Shown: positions 54,542-63,434, counted from the first letter of the stretch. The stretch is 64,000 bases of DNA from Streptomyces sp. CG1 (GCF_041080625.1 NZ_CP163518.1:9479501-9543500), one strand, 5' to 3'. Notes: generated from the letters alone by a model not told the origin. Numbers and translations: made by a program.

Positions 54542-55204
54542 TCAGTCGGGTACGGCGGTGCGCTCGATGCCGTTGATCAGGGTCCGGAAGGCCCACGACA
54601 GACGGGCCTCCGGGGTGCCGGAGAGCAGCGCGTCGGCGCTCGCGGCGATGTGCGGATGGGTGCCGGCCGGTGCCTCGCGCAGGGCGTGGGACAGCGCCCG
54701 CAAGTCGCCCGGGGACTCCTCCCCGGCGTGCTCGGCGGCCGTCGCGGTGGCGTGCTGCAGCAGCAGGTCGACGCCCCACGCCGCCTGCCCGCGCGGCACG
54801 CCGCCCGCCTGGAGCAGCTCCAGCAGGGTCTCGATCAGGCGCAGATAGTGCGGGCCGCTGGGCCACGCGGTCAGCGCCGAGCGGGCGAGGCTCGGATGCT
54901 GCAGGAGCATCGCGGTGTAGCCGGTGAGCACCGCCTCCAGCCGCTCCCGCCAGCCGCCCTCGGCCGGCGCGGGGGGCACCGTGCCGAGCAGCTCGTCCAG
55001 GACGGCCGCGTGCAGCTCGTCGGTGTTGCGGACGTAGACGTACAGCGAGGCCGGACCGGTGTCCAGTTCCTGCGCCAGCCGTCGCATGGTCACCTTGCGC
55101 AGCCCTTCCGTCCGCAGGATGGCGAGGGCTGCGGCGACGATGCCCTCCCGGGTCAGGGCGGGCTTGGCGGGACGTTCACGACGGGAGCGGGGAGAAGCGG
55201 TCAT
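54542..55204 (-). CDS. TetR/AcrR regulator with TetR-type C-terminal domain
   Basis: A 220-residue repressor. RPAKPALTREGIVAAALAIL (11-30) and KVTMRRLAQELDTGPASLYV (37-56) form the HTH. The C-terminal domain resembles the tetracycline repressor group. It precedes the FAD monooxygenase, likely in one operon. TATGGT (-10) lies 6 nt before the ATG with TTGTTC 17 bp further, and a perfect palindrome sits between the two boxes, so it is probably autorepressed and leaderless. Confidence 0.9.
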   Translation of the reverse strand: MTASPRSRRERPAKPALTREGIVAAALAILRTEGLRKVTMRRLAQELDTGPASLYVYVRNTDELHAAVLDELLGTVPPAPAEGGWRERLEAVLTGYTAMLLQHPSLARSALTAWPSGPHYLRLIETLLELLQAGGVPRGQAAWGVDLLLQHATATAAEHAGEESPGDLRALSHALREAPAGTHPHIAASADALLSGTPEARLSWAFRTLINGIERTAVPD

Positions 55205-55210
55205 GCGACC

Positions 55211-55259
55211 ACCATAACGAACATGTTCGGTGCGAACAAGTACGTGACGAACATGTTCG
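55211..55259 (-). promoter_or_regulatory. promoter with two CGAACATGTTCG operators
   Basis: The perfect 12-bp palindrome CGAACATGTTCG occurs at 55218-55229 and 55248-55259 (30 bp apart), with an extra half-site CGAACA at 55233-55238. On the minus strand TTGTTC (55239-55234) and TATGGT (55216-55211) are spaced by 17 bp, and the first palindrome lies inside the spacer. It fits a TetR-controlled promoter. Confidence 0.8.
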
Positions 55260-55400
55260 CCCAAGAGGTTCGTGCACCGGATACCGAAGAAGCGGATGCG
55301 CCGGGAGCGGAAGACGCCGGCCCACGGATTTCGTGGAACGGTGAACCACGTCGCCCCGCCGCTGCCCGGTCCCCGTCCCTCTGCCAAGATGCGGTCTGTC

Positions 55401-56402
55401 ATGGTGCAGATACCGAACACGCCCACGAGTGCCGATGTGGCCCGCCTGGCCGGCGTCTCGCGCGCGACCGTGTCCTACGTCCTCAACAACACCAGCGCCG
55501 TACGGATCAGCGAACCGACCCGCCGGCGCGTGCACGAGGCCGCGCGGGAACTGGGATACGTCCCGCACGCCGCCGCCCGCAGCCTGCGCGCCGGGCACAG
55601 CCGCATGGTCCTCATGCCCGCCCCGGAGATCCCGGTGGGCCCCCTCTACAGCGGATTCCTCAACGAGCTCCAGTGGGCCCTCGGCCGGCTCGACTACACC
55701 GTCGTGCAGTACGGCACCATGGGCCTCCAGGGTGACGAAGCCGCCCGCGCCTGGGCCGAGTTGCGGCCGGTCGCCGTCCTGGTGCCCGGTGCGGAGCTCG
55801 GGGCGCGCGGCGTCGGTGTACTGAAGCGCTCCGGCGCCCGGGCGGTAGTCACCCTCGGCCCCGACCGAGTCGAGGGTGCACACGCCCTGCTGATGGACCA
55901 CGATGCCGTCGGGCAGTGCGCGGGCGCCCATCTGTACGCCCGCGGCCGGCGCCGGATCGGTGTCGTGGTGCCCGAGGAGTCCGGCCTGGAGGCCTACTCC
56001 CGGCCCCGGCTCGCCGGTGTGCGCCAGGCACTGCACGGCACGGACGCCACCGTCACGGAGCTGCCGCTCGCGTACACCGAGGAATCCGCCGCCCAACTCA
56101 CCGCCCGCTGGCGGGAGTCGGGGCTGGACGCGGTGTTCGCCTACAACGACGAGTACGCGATGCTGCTGATGCGCGCCCTGCAGGACGAAGGGCTGCGCAT
56201 CCCCGAGGACGTGGCCCTGATCGGTGCCGACGACCTGATGCTGGGCAGGCTGCTGCGACCACGCCTCAGCACGGTGCACATCGAGCTGCCCTCGGGCCGC
56301 GACCTGGCCGAACTGGTCGACCGGGCGGTCCGCGACCCGGGCGGCGAGCCCGAGGTGCACAAGGTGCTCGGCGCGTCGGTGGTGCAGCGCGAGTCCAGCT
56401 GA
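55401..56402 (+). CDS. LacI family transcriptional regulator
   Basis: A 333-residue regulator. The HTH is TSADVARLAGVSRATVSYVL (9-28) with hinge VHEAARELGYVPHAAARSLR. The periplasmic-binding-like domain runs from about 68 to 330 (FAYNDEYAMLLMRALQDEGL, EDVALIGADDLMLGRLL). It normally senses a sugar or nucleoside, but no transport or catabolic genes adjoin it. The start could be ATG 55401 or the in-frame ATG 55389. It converges with the thioredoxin gene. Confidence 0.9.
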   Translation: MVQIPNTPTSADVARLAGVSRATVSYVLNNTSAVRISEPTRRRVHEAARELGYVPHAAARSLRAGHSRMVLMPAPEIPVGPLYSGFLNELQWALGRLDYTVVQYGTMGLQGDEAARAWAELRPVAVLVPGAELGARGVGVLKRSGARAVVTLGPDRVEGAHALLMDHDAVGQCAGAHLYARGRRRIGVVVPEESGLEAYSRPRLAGVRQALHGTDATVTELPLAYTEESAAQLTARWRESGLDAVFAYNDEYAMLLMRALQDEGLRIPEDVALIGADDLMLGRLLRPRLSTVHIELPSGRDLAELVDRAVRDPGGEPEVHKVLGASVVQRESS

Positions 56403-56447
56403 CGCCCGTACGTACGTGACGACGCGCCGCCGGACCCGTCACAGGGC

Positions 56448-56840
56448 TTACTCGGCGGTGCCCTTCTGGGCCTCCTGGGCCTCCTGGGCCGCGATGCTCT
56501 TGCGGACCTCGTCCATGTCCAGCTTCCGGGCCTGCCCGATGAGGTCGGCGAGCGCGGGCTCGGGCAGGGCGCCCGGCTGGGCGAAGACGGCGACCTTGTC
56601 ACGGACGATCATCAGCGTCGGGATCGACTGGATGCCGAAGGCCGCGGCCAGCTCCGGCTGCGCCTCGGTGTCCACCTTGCCGAAGACCAGGTCCGGGTTG
56701 TCCGTGGCGGCCTTCTCGTACACCGGCGCGAACTGGCGGCACGGCCCGCACCAGGCAGCCCAGAAGTCGATGAGAACGAAGCCGTTCTCGCTGACCGTCT
56801 GGTCGAAGTTGTCCTTGGTCAGCTCCACGGTGCTGCTCAT
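56448..56840 (-). CDS. trxA: thioredoxin
   Basis: A 130-residue thioredoxin with WCGPC at 30-34 and the cis-Pro loop SIPTLMIVRD. It reduces protein disulfides in the cytoplasm. The C-terminus extends by about 20 residues with a QEAQEAQK repeat, longer than the usual ~108 aa. GAGGGA precedes the ATG. It is divergent from a disulfide-type flavoprotein gene, which is not thioredoxin reductase by size and motifs. Confidence 0.93.
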   Translation of the reverse strand: MSSTVELTKDNFDQTVSENGFVLIDFWAAWCGPCRQFAPVYEKAATDNPDLVFGKVDTEAQPELAAAFGIQSIPTLMIVRDKVAVFAQPGALPEPALADLIGQARKLDMDEVRKSIAAQEAQEAQKGTAE

Positions 56841-56982
56841 GGCGTGAGTCCCTCTTCCTGGTGTGGGGTGTGCCGACGGCGGAAACACGGCCGTCGGGCC
56901 GCCTATTCCACACGTGCACGTCTGTCGTTCGGCGCGCGTACCCATGTGGCCGTCCCGCACACCACCCACCAGACTGAGCCTC

Positions 56983-58413
56983 ATGACGGAAACGGAATCC
57001 ATCGCGTACGACGTCGTGGTGCTCGGGGCCGGTCCCGTGGGGGAGAACGTCGCGGACCGCACCCGTGCGGCCGGCCTCACCACCGCGATCGTGGAGAGCG
57101 AACTGGTCGGCGGCGAATGCTCCTACTGGGCGTGCATGCCGAGCAAGGCCCTGCTCCGGCCGGTGATCGCCCAGGCGGACGCCCGCCGGCTGCCCGGCCT
57201 CGCCCAGGAGGTTCAGGGCCCGCTCGACACCCCCGCCGTCCTGGCCCGCCGGGACGAGTACACCTCCCACTGGAAGGACGACGGCCAGGTCGCCTGGGTG
57301 CACGGCATCGGCGCCGACCTGTACCGCGGCCACGGACGGCTCGCCGGCCCCCGCACGGTCACCGTGACCGCCCCCGACGGCTCGGTCACGGCCCTCACCG
57401 CCCGGCACGCCGTCGCCGTTGCCACCGGCACCCTCGCCCAGCTGCCCGACCTGCCCGGCCTCGCCGCGGTGAAGCCCTGGACCAGCCGCGAGGCCACCAG
57501 CGGCAAGGCGGCCCCGGGCCGGCTGATCGTCGTCGGCGGAGGTGTCGTCGCCACCGAGATGGCCACCGCCTGGCAGGCCCTCGGCTCCCGGGTCACCCTG
57601 CTGGTCCGTGGCAAGGGCCTGCTCAACCGCATGGAGCCGTTCGCCGGGGAACTGGTCGCCGAGGCGCTCACCGAGGCGGGCACCGACGTCCGCACCGGTA
57701 CCTCCGTGGAGTCCGTCATCCGTGAGAACGGCACCGTCGTGGTGACGACCACGGGAGGCGACCGTCTGGAGGCCGACGAGATCCTCTTCGCCACGGGTCG
57801 TGTGCCGCACACCGACGACATCGGCCTCGACACCGTCGGCCTGGCACCCGGTTCCTGGCTGGACGTCGACGACACCCTCCGGGTCACCGGCACCGACTGG
57901 CTGTACGCGGTCGGTGACGTCAACCACCGCGCCCTCCTCACTCACCAGGGCAAGTACCAGGCCCGCATCGCGGGCGCCGCCATCGCCGCCCGCGCGGCCG
58001 CCGACCCCGTGCTGGACGAGGCCTGGGGTGCACACAGGGCCACCGCCGACCACCACGCCGTACCCCAGGTCGTCTTCACCGACCCCGAGGCCGCCGCGGT
58101 CGGGCTCTCCCTCGCCGAGGCCGAACAGGCCGGCCATCGCGTCCGCGCCGTCGACGTCGAGTTCTCCTCCGTCGCGGGTGCCGGCCTGTACGGCGACGGC
58201 TACAGGGGCCGCGCCCGCATGGTGGTCGACCTGCAGGACGAGATCCTGCGCGGCGTCACCTTCGTCGGCCCCGGCGTCGGCGAACTCATCCACTCCGCCA
58301 CCGTCGCCGTCGCCGGCCGCGTCCCGGTCAGCCGCCTGTGGCACGCGGTCCCGTCGTACCCGACGCTGAGCGAGGTGTGGCTGCGGCTGCTGGAGGCCTA
58401 TCGCGACAACTGA
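56983..58413 (+). CDS. pyridine nucleotide-disulfide oxidoreductase (lipoamide dehydrogenase/MerA-like)
   Basis: A 476-residue flavoprotein. FAD motif VVVLGAGPVGENVADRTRAA (11-30), redox pair Cys46-x4-Cys51 (GGECSYWACMPSK), NAD motif LIVVGGGVVATEMATAWQAL, and LYAVGDVNHRALLTHQGKYQ. The C-terminal catalytic His of lipoamide dehydrogenase is Tyr459 (PSYPTLSEVW), so the acid-base pair is altered. It probably reduces a small disulfide, metal or quinone. The ATG has no ribosome binding site and the transcript may be leaderless. It ends 8 bp from the opposing def gene. Confidence 0.88.
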   Translation: MTETESIAYDVVVLGAGPVGENVADRTRAAGLTTAIVESELVGGECSYWACMPSKALLRPVIAQADARRLPGLAQEVQGPLDTPAVLARRDEYTSHWKDDGQVAWVHGIGADLYRGHGRLAGPRTVTVTAPDGSVTALTARHAVAVATGTLAQLPDLPGLAAVKPWTSREATSGKAAPGRLIVVGGGVVATEMATAWQALGSRVTLLVRGKGLLNRMEPFAGELVAEALTEAGTDVRTGTSVESVIRENGTVVVTTTGGDRLEADEILFATGRVPHTDDIGLDTVGLAPGSWLDVDDTLRVTGTDWLYAVGDVNHRALLTHQGKYQARIAGAAIAARAAADPVLDEAWGAHRATADHHAVPQVVFTDPEAAAVGLSLAEAEQAGHRVRAVDVEFSSVAGAGLYGDGYRGRARMVVDLQDEILRGVTFVGPGVGELIHSATVAVAGRVPVSRLWHAVPSYPTLSEVWLRLLEAYRDN

Positions 58414-58421
58414 CCGGCCGG

Positions 58422-59066
58422 TTACGGCAGTTCGAAGCCGAGCGCGTCGGCCGCCGCCTCCGCGGTCGGCCTGTTCCACAGGGCGGCGACCGCCTCGTTC
58501 GTGGACAGGGAGCGCAGTTCGGCGCGGTCCAGGTAGAGCGTGCCGTCCAGGTGGTCCGTCTCGTGCTGGACGATCCGGGCGGGCCATCCGGTGAACAGCT
58601 CGTCCAGTGCACGGCCGTGCTCGTCCGCGCCGCGCAGCCGCACCTCGGCGTGCCGGGCCACCACGGCCTGCCAGCCCGGCACGCTCAGGCAGCCCTCGAA
58701 GAACGCGGCGCGAGCGGTGCCCACCGGTTCGTACACCGGGTTGACCAGGACACGGAACGGCTGCGGCACCCGGCCCCGGACCACCGCGACCTCCTCGGGC
58801 ACCGGCGCCGGATCCTCGATGACCGCGATCCGCAGCGGTACGCCGACCTGCGGTGCGGCGAGGCCCACACCGGGCGCGGCGTGCATGGTCTCGCGCAGGG
58901 CGTCGACGAAGCGGGCGAGCAGCGCGGGTCCGAGCTGACCGTCGTACGGCTCGGTGCCGCGCCGCAGCACCGGCTGCCCGGCGGCGACGATGGGCAGGGG
59001 GCCGCCGGCGGCGAGGAGTTCCTCGACCCGCTCGGCGAGCGGTGCGTGATCACGGGGAGGTGCCAT
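58422..59066 (-). CDS. def: peptide deformylase
   Basis: A 214-residue metallohydrolase with all three motifs: GVGLAAPQ (66-73), EGCLS (124-128) and QHETDHLDG (167-175; metal His and catalytic Glu). It removes formyl groups from nascent proteins. The start at 59066 has GGGGAGG nearby; an in-frame start 54 nt further lacks one. This may be one of several paralogues, since no fmt is adjacent. It is divergent from the PepSY gene. Confidence 0.93.
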   Translation of the reverse strand: MAPPRDHAPLAERVEELLAAGGPLPIVAAGQPVLRRGTEPYDGQLGPALLARFVDALRETMHAAPGVGLAAPQVGVPLRIAVIEDPAPVPEEVAVVRGRVPQPFRVLVNPVYEPVGTARAAFFEGCLSVPGWQAVVARHAEVRLRGADEHGRALDELFTGWPARIVQHETDHLDGTLYLDRAELRSLSTNEAVAALWNRPTAEAAADALGFELP

Positions 59067-59197
59067 CGCGTCAGGATGCCATGCCACCCCGTCCGTCCCT
59101 GTGGCACAGCTCACCAACACCCCGGGGAACTCAGCCCTTTCGCGGCCCGACCACTGGACCGCCCGCGCTTGTGCACCGAGTCCCCCGGAGCCTCCCC

Positions 59198-60622
59198 ATG
59201 ACCACCGCTTCCTCGACCGCCCCGGCCGAGGCGTCCCGCCCCGCCGCCCGCGGCCGCTGGGTACCCCTGCGCCCGCTCGTCCTGCGCCTGCACTTCTACG
59301 CCGGCGTGCTCGTCGCCCCCTTCCTGCTGGTCGCCGCCGTCACCGGACTGCTCTACGCGGGCTCGTTCCAGGCCGAGAAACTCGTCTACGACCATGAGCT
59401 GACCGTCCCCGTCGGGAGGGCTCAACTGCCGCTGTCCGCCCAGGTCGCCGCCGCCCGCGAGGCCCATCCCGAGGGCGCGGTCGCCGCCGTACGCCCCGCG
59501 CCCGAGGCCGGCGCCACCACCCGCGTGCTGCTCTCCGGCGTCCAGGGCACGGGCCCCGGGCGCACCCTCGCCGTGTTCGTCGACCCCTGCACCGGCCGGG
59601 TGCGCGGCGCGCTCCCACAGTACGGCTCGACCGGTGCGCTGCCCCTGCGCACCTGGATCGACGAACTCCACCGGGATCTGCACCCCGGCGAGACCGGCCG
59701 CCTCTACAGCGAACTGGCCGCCAGCTGGCTCTGGGTGATCACCGCCGGCGGACTGGCGCTCTGGTTCTCCCGCCGCCGCGCCCTGCGCAAGGTCCGCGGC
59801 ACCGGCGGACGCCGTCGGACCCTCGGCCTGCACGCCACCGTCGGGGTATGGACCGCCGCCGGGTTCCTCTTCCTGTCCGCGACCGGCCTGACCTGGTCGA
59901 CGTATGCCGGTGCCAACATCGACGAACTGCGTACCTCCCTCGGCCAGGCCACCCCGTCCGTGTCGACGTCCGCGCCCGGCGGCGAACACACGGGTCACGG
60001 CACGGCAGCCGACACCGCAGCCCAGGGCGTGGGCCTGGACAAGGTGCTGGCGGCGGCCCGCACCAAGGGCCTGAGCAACCCCGTGGAGATCGTGCCGCCC
60101 GCCGACGCGCACAGCGCCTACGTCGTACGGCAGGTCCAGCGCAGCTGGCCCGAGAAGCAGGACTCGGTCGCCGTCGACCCCACCACCGGCAAGGTCACCG
60201 ACGAACTCCGCTTCGCCGACTACCCGGTCCTCGCCAAGCTCACCCGCTGGGGCATCGACCTGCACACCGGCGTCCTCTTCGGCCTCGTCAACCAGATCGC
60301 CCTCGCCCTGCTGGCCCTCGCCCTGATCCTGCTGATCGTGTGGGGCTACCGCATGTGGTGGCAGCGCGGACGCGGCTCCGCCTTCGGCCGCCCCGTCCCG
60401 CGCGGAGCCTGGGCCGAGGTGCCGCCCCACCTCCTGGTCCCGGCACTCGCGGCCATCGCCGCACTCGGCTGTTTCGTGCCGCTGCTGGGCATTCCGCTGG
60501 CGGGCTTCCTCGCCCTCGACGTCGTCCTGGGCGAGATCGCACACCGCCGTAGCGTTCTTCGGCAACAAAAGGGGGGTGACGGGGAGATGCCGCCTGCACC
60601 ACCGGCGTCACCCTGTTCCTGA
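59198..60622 (+). CDS. PepSY-associated membrane protein (PiuB-like)
   Basis: A 474-residue membrane protein. Helix 1 (LHFYAGVLVAPFLLVAAVTG, about 30-49) starts the PepSY_TM pattern. A PepSY-like segment (PLSAQVAAAREAHPEGAVAA) and a helix with WLWVITAGGLALWFSRRRA follow. Another helix pair and WGIDLHTGVLFGLVNQIALA lead to the last helices and a polar C-tail. Relatives act in iron or metal-related membrane processes, often as iron-regulated proteins. GGAG lies eight bases upstream of the ATG. Confidence 0.85.
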   Translation: MTTASSTAPAEASRPAARGRWVPLRPLVLRLHFYAGVLVAPFLLVAAVTGLLYAGSFQAEKLVYDHELTVPVGRAQLPLSAQVAAAREAHPEGAVAAVRPAPEAGATTRVLLSGVQGTGPGRTLAVFVDPCTGRVRGALPQYGSTGALPLRTWIDELHRDLHPGETGRLYSELAASWLWVITAGGLALWFSRRRALRKVRGTGGRRRTLGLHATVGVWTAAGFLFLSATGLTWSTYAGANIDELRTSLGQATPSVSTSAPGGEHTGHGTAADTAAQGVGLDKVLAAARTKGLSNPVEIVPPADAHSAYVVRQVQRSWPEKQDSVAVDPTTGKVTDELRFADYPVLAKLTRWGIDLHTGVLFGLVNQIALALLALALILLIVWGYRMWWQRGRGSAFGRPVPRGAWAEVPPHLLVPALAAIAALGCFVPLLGIPLAGFLALDVVLGEIAHRRSVLRQQKGGDGEMPPAPPASPCS

Positions 60623-60785
60623 TCCTGCGCGGCGCTGGTCTACGACGATCCTCACTGCGTCGGCTGGTGCCCGACTGGCGCATCACCTGCTTCTTCGGGA
60701 GCCGGGGCTTCACCCGCACCCGGCGGCTGGGCAGGAACCACTGGGTGGTCACCCGGACCGGTACGGCCCTCTGGGTGAGACACGC

Positions 60786-60819
60786 CGAGGGCCCGGCCCC
60801 TGCCGGGAACGGGCCCTCG
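60786..60819 (-). terminator. hairpin terminator of TPR gene
   Basis: CGAGGGCCCG (60786-60795) and CGGGCCCTCG (60810-60819) pair over 10 bp with a 14-nt loop, 9 nt beyond the TPR stop on the minus strand. It may also serve the PepSY gene from the other side. Confidence 0.75.
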
Positions 60820-60828
60820 CCCTGCGGC

Positions 60829-61200
60829 TCACTCCCGCGGGAAGTCGCCCGCGAGCGCCGAGGCGATCCGCAGATGCCGCTCCGCCTCCTCGTGCCGGGC
60901 CTGCCGCTGGAGCGTACGGCCCAGCATCAGCCGGGCGTAGTGCTCCACCGGGTCACGCTCCACGATCGCCCGCAACTCAGCTTCCGCACGGCGCAGTTGG
61001 GCCGAGTGGTAGTAGGCGCGGGCCAGCAGCAGCCGGGGTCCGGTCTGCTCCGGCACCTCCTCGACCAGCCCGGTCAGCACCCGCGCCGCGCCCGCGTAGT
61101 CCTTGGCGTCGAAGAACTGCCGCGCGCGCTCCCAGCGCTCGGCCGGTGTGCCGTGGTCGTAGTACGTCGTCTCCAGCCGGGTCTCCACTTGCGTCTCCAC
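60829..61200 (-). CDS. tetratricopeptide repeat protein
   Basis: A 123-residue helical protein. RARQFFDAKDYAGAARVLTG, LARAYYHSAQLRRAEAELRA and LGRTLQRQARHEEAERHLRI are three successive TPR-like units, giving a small protein-binding scaffold. No other domain is seen. GGAGGTC lies just upstream of the ATG. It is followed by a strong hairpin. The partner is unknown. Confidence 0.85.
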   Translation of the reverse strand: METQVETRLETTYYDHGTPAERWERARQFFDAKDYAGAARVLTGLVEEVPEQTGPRLLLARAYYHSAQLRRAEAELRAIVERDPVEHYARLMLGRTLQRQARHEEAERHLRIASALAGDFPRE

Positions 61201-61418
61201 TCGTGACCTCCTTCGACGGCCACAACGGAACGCATTCGTTCAATATTCCACTAACCCTGCCGGGTGGCTTCCAGACCGGCCAGCTGTCGCCCCCGCCTCG
61301 GCGGCGGCCGTCGTAGTGATCGGCGTGCTGCTCGTGTGCGCGTGCAGCGTGTCTGCGCCCCTGCCTGGCCCCGAACTGCCTGATTCTTCGTCAGCGCAAC
61401 TGCGCCCGTGCCCCGCCC

Positions 61419-62261
61419 TCAGGAGTCCGGTGCGGCGATGCTGATGCGGTGTACCGTGCGTACCTGCCCGGGCTCGACGGCTGTCGACGCGTGGTAGGTG
61501 GTTGCGGTCTTCCACAGCGCCAGGTCCCTGGGCCTCCAGCGATGGACGTAGATGTGTTCCCGGTCCTCCAGCAGGCTGTTGAGGCGGCGGAAGAACGCGT
61601 CGTTGTCGTTGGCGTCGAAGCCGCTCACGCGGTCGAGACACTCCGGGGCTCCGTACACGTACCGTCGCCCGGTGAACGGGTCGCGCTTCACCAGGGGGTG
61701 CTCGGTCAGGGGATACTCCGCCTCGACGCGGGCACGCAGTTCCGCCACCGAGAGTCCGATGTGGTCCTGCGTGATGCGGATACGTTTCGTGTAGGTGTGC
61801 AGTGCCGTGCGGCCGTCGATTCTGGCTTTCCAGTCGTCGGTCAGGCGGTCGTAGACGTCGCAGGCGCTGGCGTACAAGGTGTGTCCGCTGGTGTGCGGGA
61901 CGTCGACGCCATGGAGCATGGAGTAGGCAGCGGGGTTCTTCGCGAAGGAGGAGTCCTGATGCCAGAAGTTGCCCACACGGGCGACGCCGAGTGGCTTGCC
62001 GTTGCGGACCGCGTTGGAGAAGACGGCGATCTCCGGGAATCGCGGATGCTGGTACTGGCCGCCGAGGGGCACGGGGCGGCCGATCATCCGGGCGAGCTCG
62101 ATCTGCTGTTCCGGTGTGATCGCCATGTCGCGCAGCACGATGAGCTCGCGCTGGTGGAGGGTTTCGTGGATCGGGCCGCAGATCTCGGGTTGCCGTAACT
62201 CCTCGAAGGTCACGGCGGTGATCTCGGCGCCGATGAATGTGGTGAGGCTGCGGACTTCCAT
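61419..62261 (-). CDS. TauD/TfdA family Fe(II)/2-oxoglutarate dioxygenase
   Basis: A 280-residue non-heme iron oxygenase. The facial triad is His101 and Asp103 (NFWHQDSSF) with distal His257 (TTYHAST), and the 2-oxoglutarate arginine is probably in RTVHRIS (268-274). The usual WDN before the distal His is WKT. It probably hydroxylates or desaturates an amino acid or amino-acid-derived substrate. AGGAGAG precedes the ATG at 62261. It lies 66 bp downstream of an aromatic amino acid hydroxylase on the same strand, so the two are likely a pathway. Confidence 0.88.
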   Translation of the reverse strand: MEVRSLTTFIGAEITAVTFEELRQPEICGPIHETLHQRELIVLRDMAITPEQQIELARMIGRPVPLGGQYQHPRFPEIAVFSNAVRNGKPLGVARVGNFWHQDSSFAKNPAAYSMLHGVDVPHTSGHTLYASACDVYDRLTDDWKARIDGRTALHTYTKRIRITQDHIGLSVAELRARVEAEYPLTEHPLVKRDPFTGRRYVYGAPECLDRVSGFDANDNDAFFRRLNSLLEDREHIYVHRWRPRDLALWKTATTYHASTAVEPGQVRTVHRISIAAPDS

Positions 62262-62327
62262 GGGAGTCTCTCCTGCTCGCACGCCTTGGACGGCCGCGCG
62301 GAGACGCTAGTCGAGCGGCTCTCCGCG

Positions 62328-63296
62328 CTACAAGAGGTCCTTTTCCGACATGCCATGCTCTGCACCGCCGGGGTGGGCGTCCGGCCCCTTCGGGTGGTTG
62401 GGGCGTGCCATGGAGCTGCGTTCGCACAGTGCGGGCAGACGCATCCGCGCGCGGGTGTCGTCGTCGAAGTCGTCGAGGAAGCCGTGGAGGAAGTCCGCCA
62501 GGCGGGGCAGCGGGTCGATGGCGTACAGGACCGGTTGGTAGCCTGCGATCTGGACGGGCCGGCGCAGCAGTTCGGCGAGGTCGAGAGGCCGGATGCGGGC
62601 GCCCCGGAAGTGGTCGAGTTCGCCGTACGACGACAGCAGCGCGGCCCCGTACGCCTTGGGACGGCCGTCCTCCCAGGCCACACCGAACTCGAGGGTGAAC
62701 CAGTAAAGGCGGCTGATCAGATCCAGGGCGTCCCGCGATTCCACGCGGGCGGCGGCGCGGCCGACGGTGCGGTACAGGTCGGCGAACCAGGGGTCGCACA
62801 GGTGGGTGCCGTGGCTGAACACATCGTGCAGGACGTCCGGTTCGGGGGTGTACAAGGGCATCGCCGGGTGGCGCACGTACTGCACCGCGTGAAAGTAGCC
62901 GTCGGCCATGGCGCCCAGGAACCGCTGGTTCGGCACGATTCCGCCGGCCAGTGTGAAGCGGAAGCCGGTCAGCTCCTGGAGGCGGTCGGAGACCTCCTCA
63001 TGCTGCGGAATGCGGTCCCCGGGGATCGCGGCCCGCTCCCAGGCCCGCAGGACTGCCCGGCAGGCGTGCTTCCGATGCGCCTCGACCAGCGCCGCGTGGA
63101 CGGTGCGCCAGGTGGCGTGCTCGGCCTCGGTGTACTCCACGGTCGGCGACGGGGCCCCGACGCGGTGTCCCTCGGCGGCGGCCACCAGGTCATCCCGGCG
63201 GCGCAGATAGGCGGCATCGGAGAAGGCGGGGTGCCGCTCGGCCGGGCTCAGATGCCTGCCGTGCCGGTCCAGTGGCGTGCGGCTCAGCCAGTCCAT
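62328..63296 (-). CDS. pterin-dependent aromatic amino acid hydroxylase (phenylalanine 4-monooxygenase type)
   Basis: A 322-residue enzyme. PEPDVLHDVFSHGTHL supplies His157 and His162, and YWFTLEFGV supplies Glu203: the iron triad of the tetrahydropterin-dependent hydroxylases. VPNQRFLGAMADGYFHAVQY is the pterin/substrate region. It hydroxylates Phe, Tyr or Trp; the regiochemistry (para or meta) cannot be read. AGGAG precedes TTG-GTG-ATG codons, and I take the ATG at 63296. The C-terminus is Pro/His-rich. The downstream TauD-like gene suggests a specialised metabolite rather than Phe catabolism. Confidence 0.9.
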   Translation of the reverse strand: MDWLSRTPLDRHGRHLSPAERHPAFSDAAYLRRRDDLVAAAEGHRVGAPSPTVEYTEAEHATWRTVHAALVEAHRKHACRAVLRAWERAAIPGDRIPQHEEVSDRLQELTGFRFTLAGGIVPNQRFLGAMADGYFHAVQYVRHPAMPLYTPEPDVLHDVFSHGTHLCDPWFADLYRTVGRAAARVESRDALDLISRLYWFTLEFGVAWEDGRPKAYGAALLSSYGELDHFRGARIRPLDLAELLRRPVQIAGYQPVLYAIDPLPRLADFLHGFLDDFDDDTRARMRLPALCERSSMARPNHPKGPDAHPGGAEHGMSEKDLL

Positions 63297-63421
63297 CACC
63301 AAGGTCTCCTCCCTGCACTCGACCATCCGGATCATCGCCGCGCTCGACCCCCGCGACTTGCCGAAAAATCGAAAGATTAACTCAAACGTGGATCAAAACC
63401 TTCATACAGTGGCGAGCTGCT

Positions 63422-63427
63422 TACTAT
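63422..63427 (+). promoter_or_regulatory. putative -10 hexamer TACTAT, leaderless promoter
   Basis: TACTAT lies 7 nt before the ATG at 63435, with no ribosome binding site, indicating a leaderless transcript. The 63360-63425 interval is AT-rich and also must hold the promoter of the divergent hydroxylase gene. Confidence 0.45.
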
Positions 63428-63434
63428 CGGTCGC

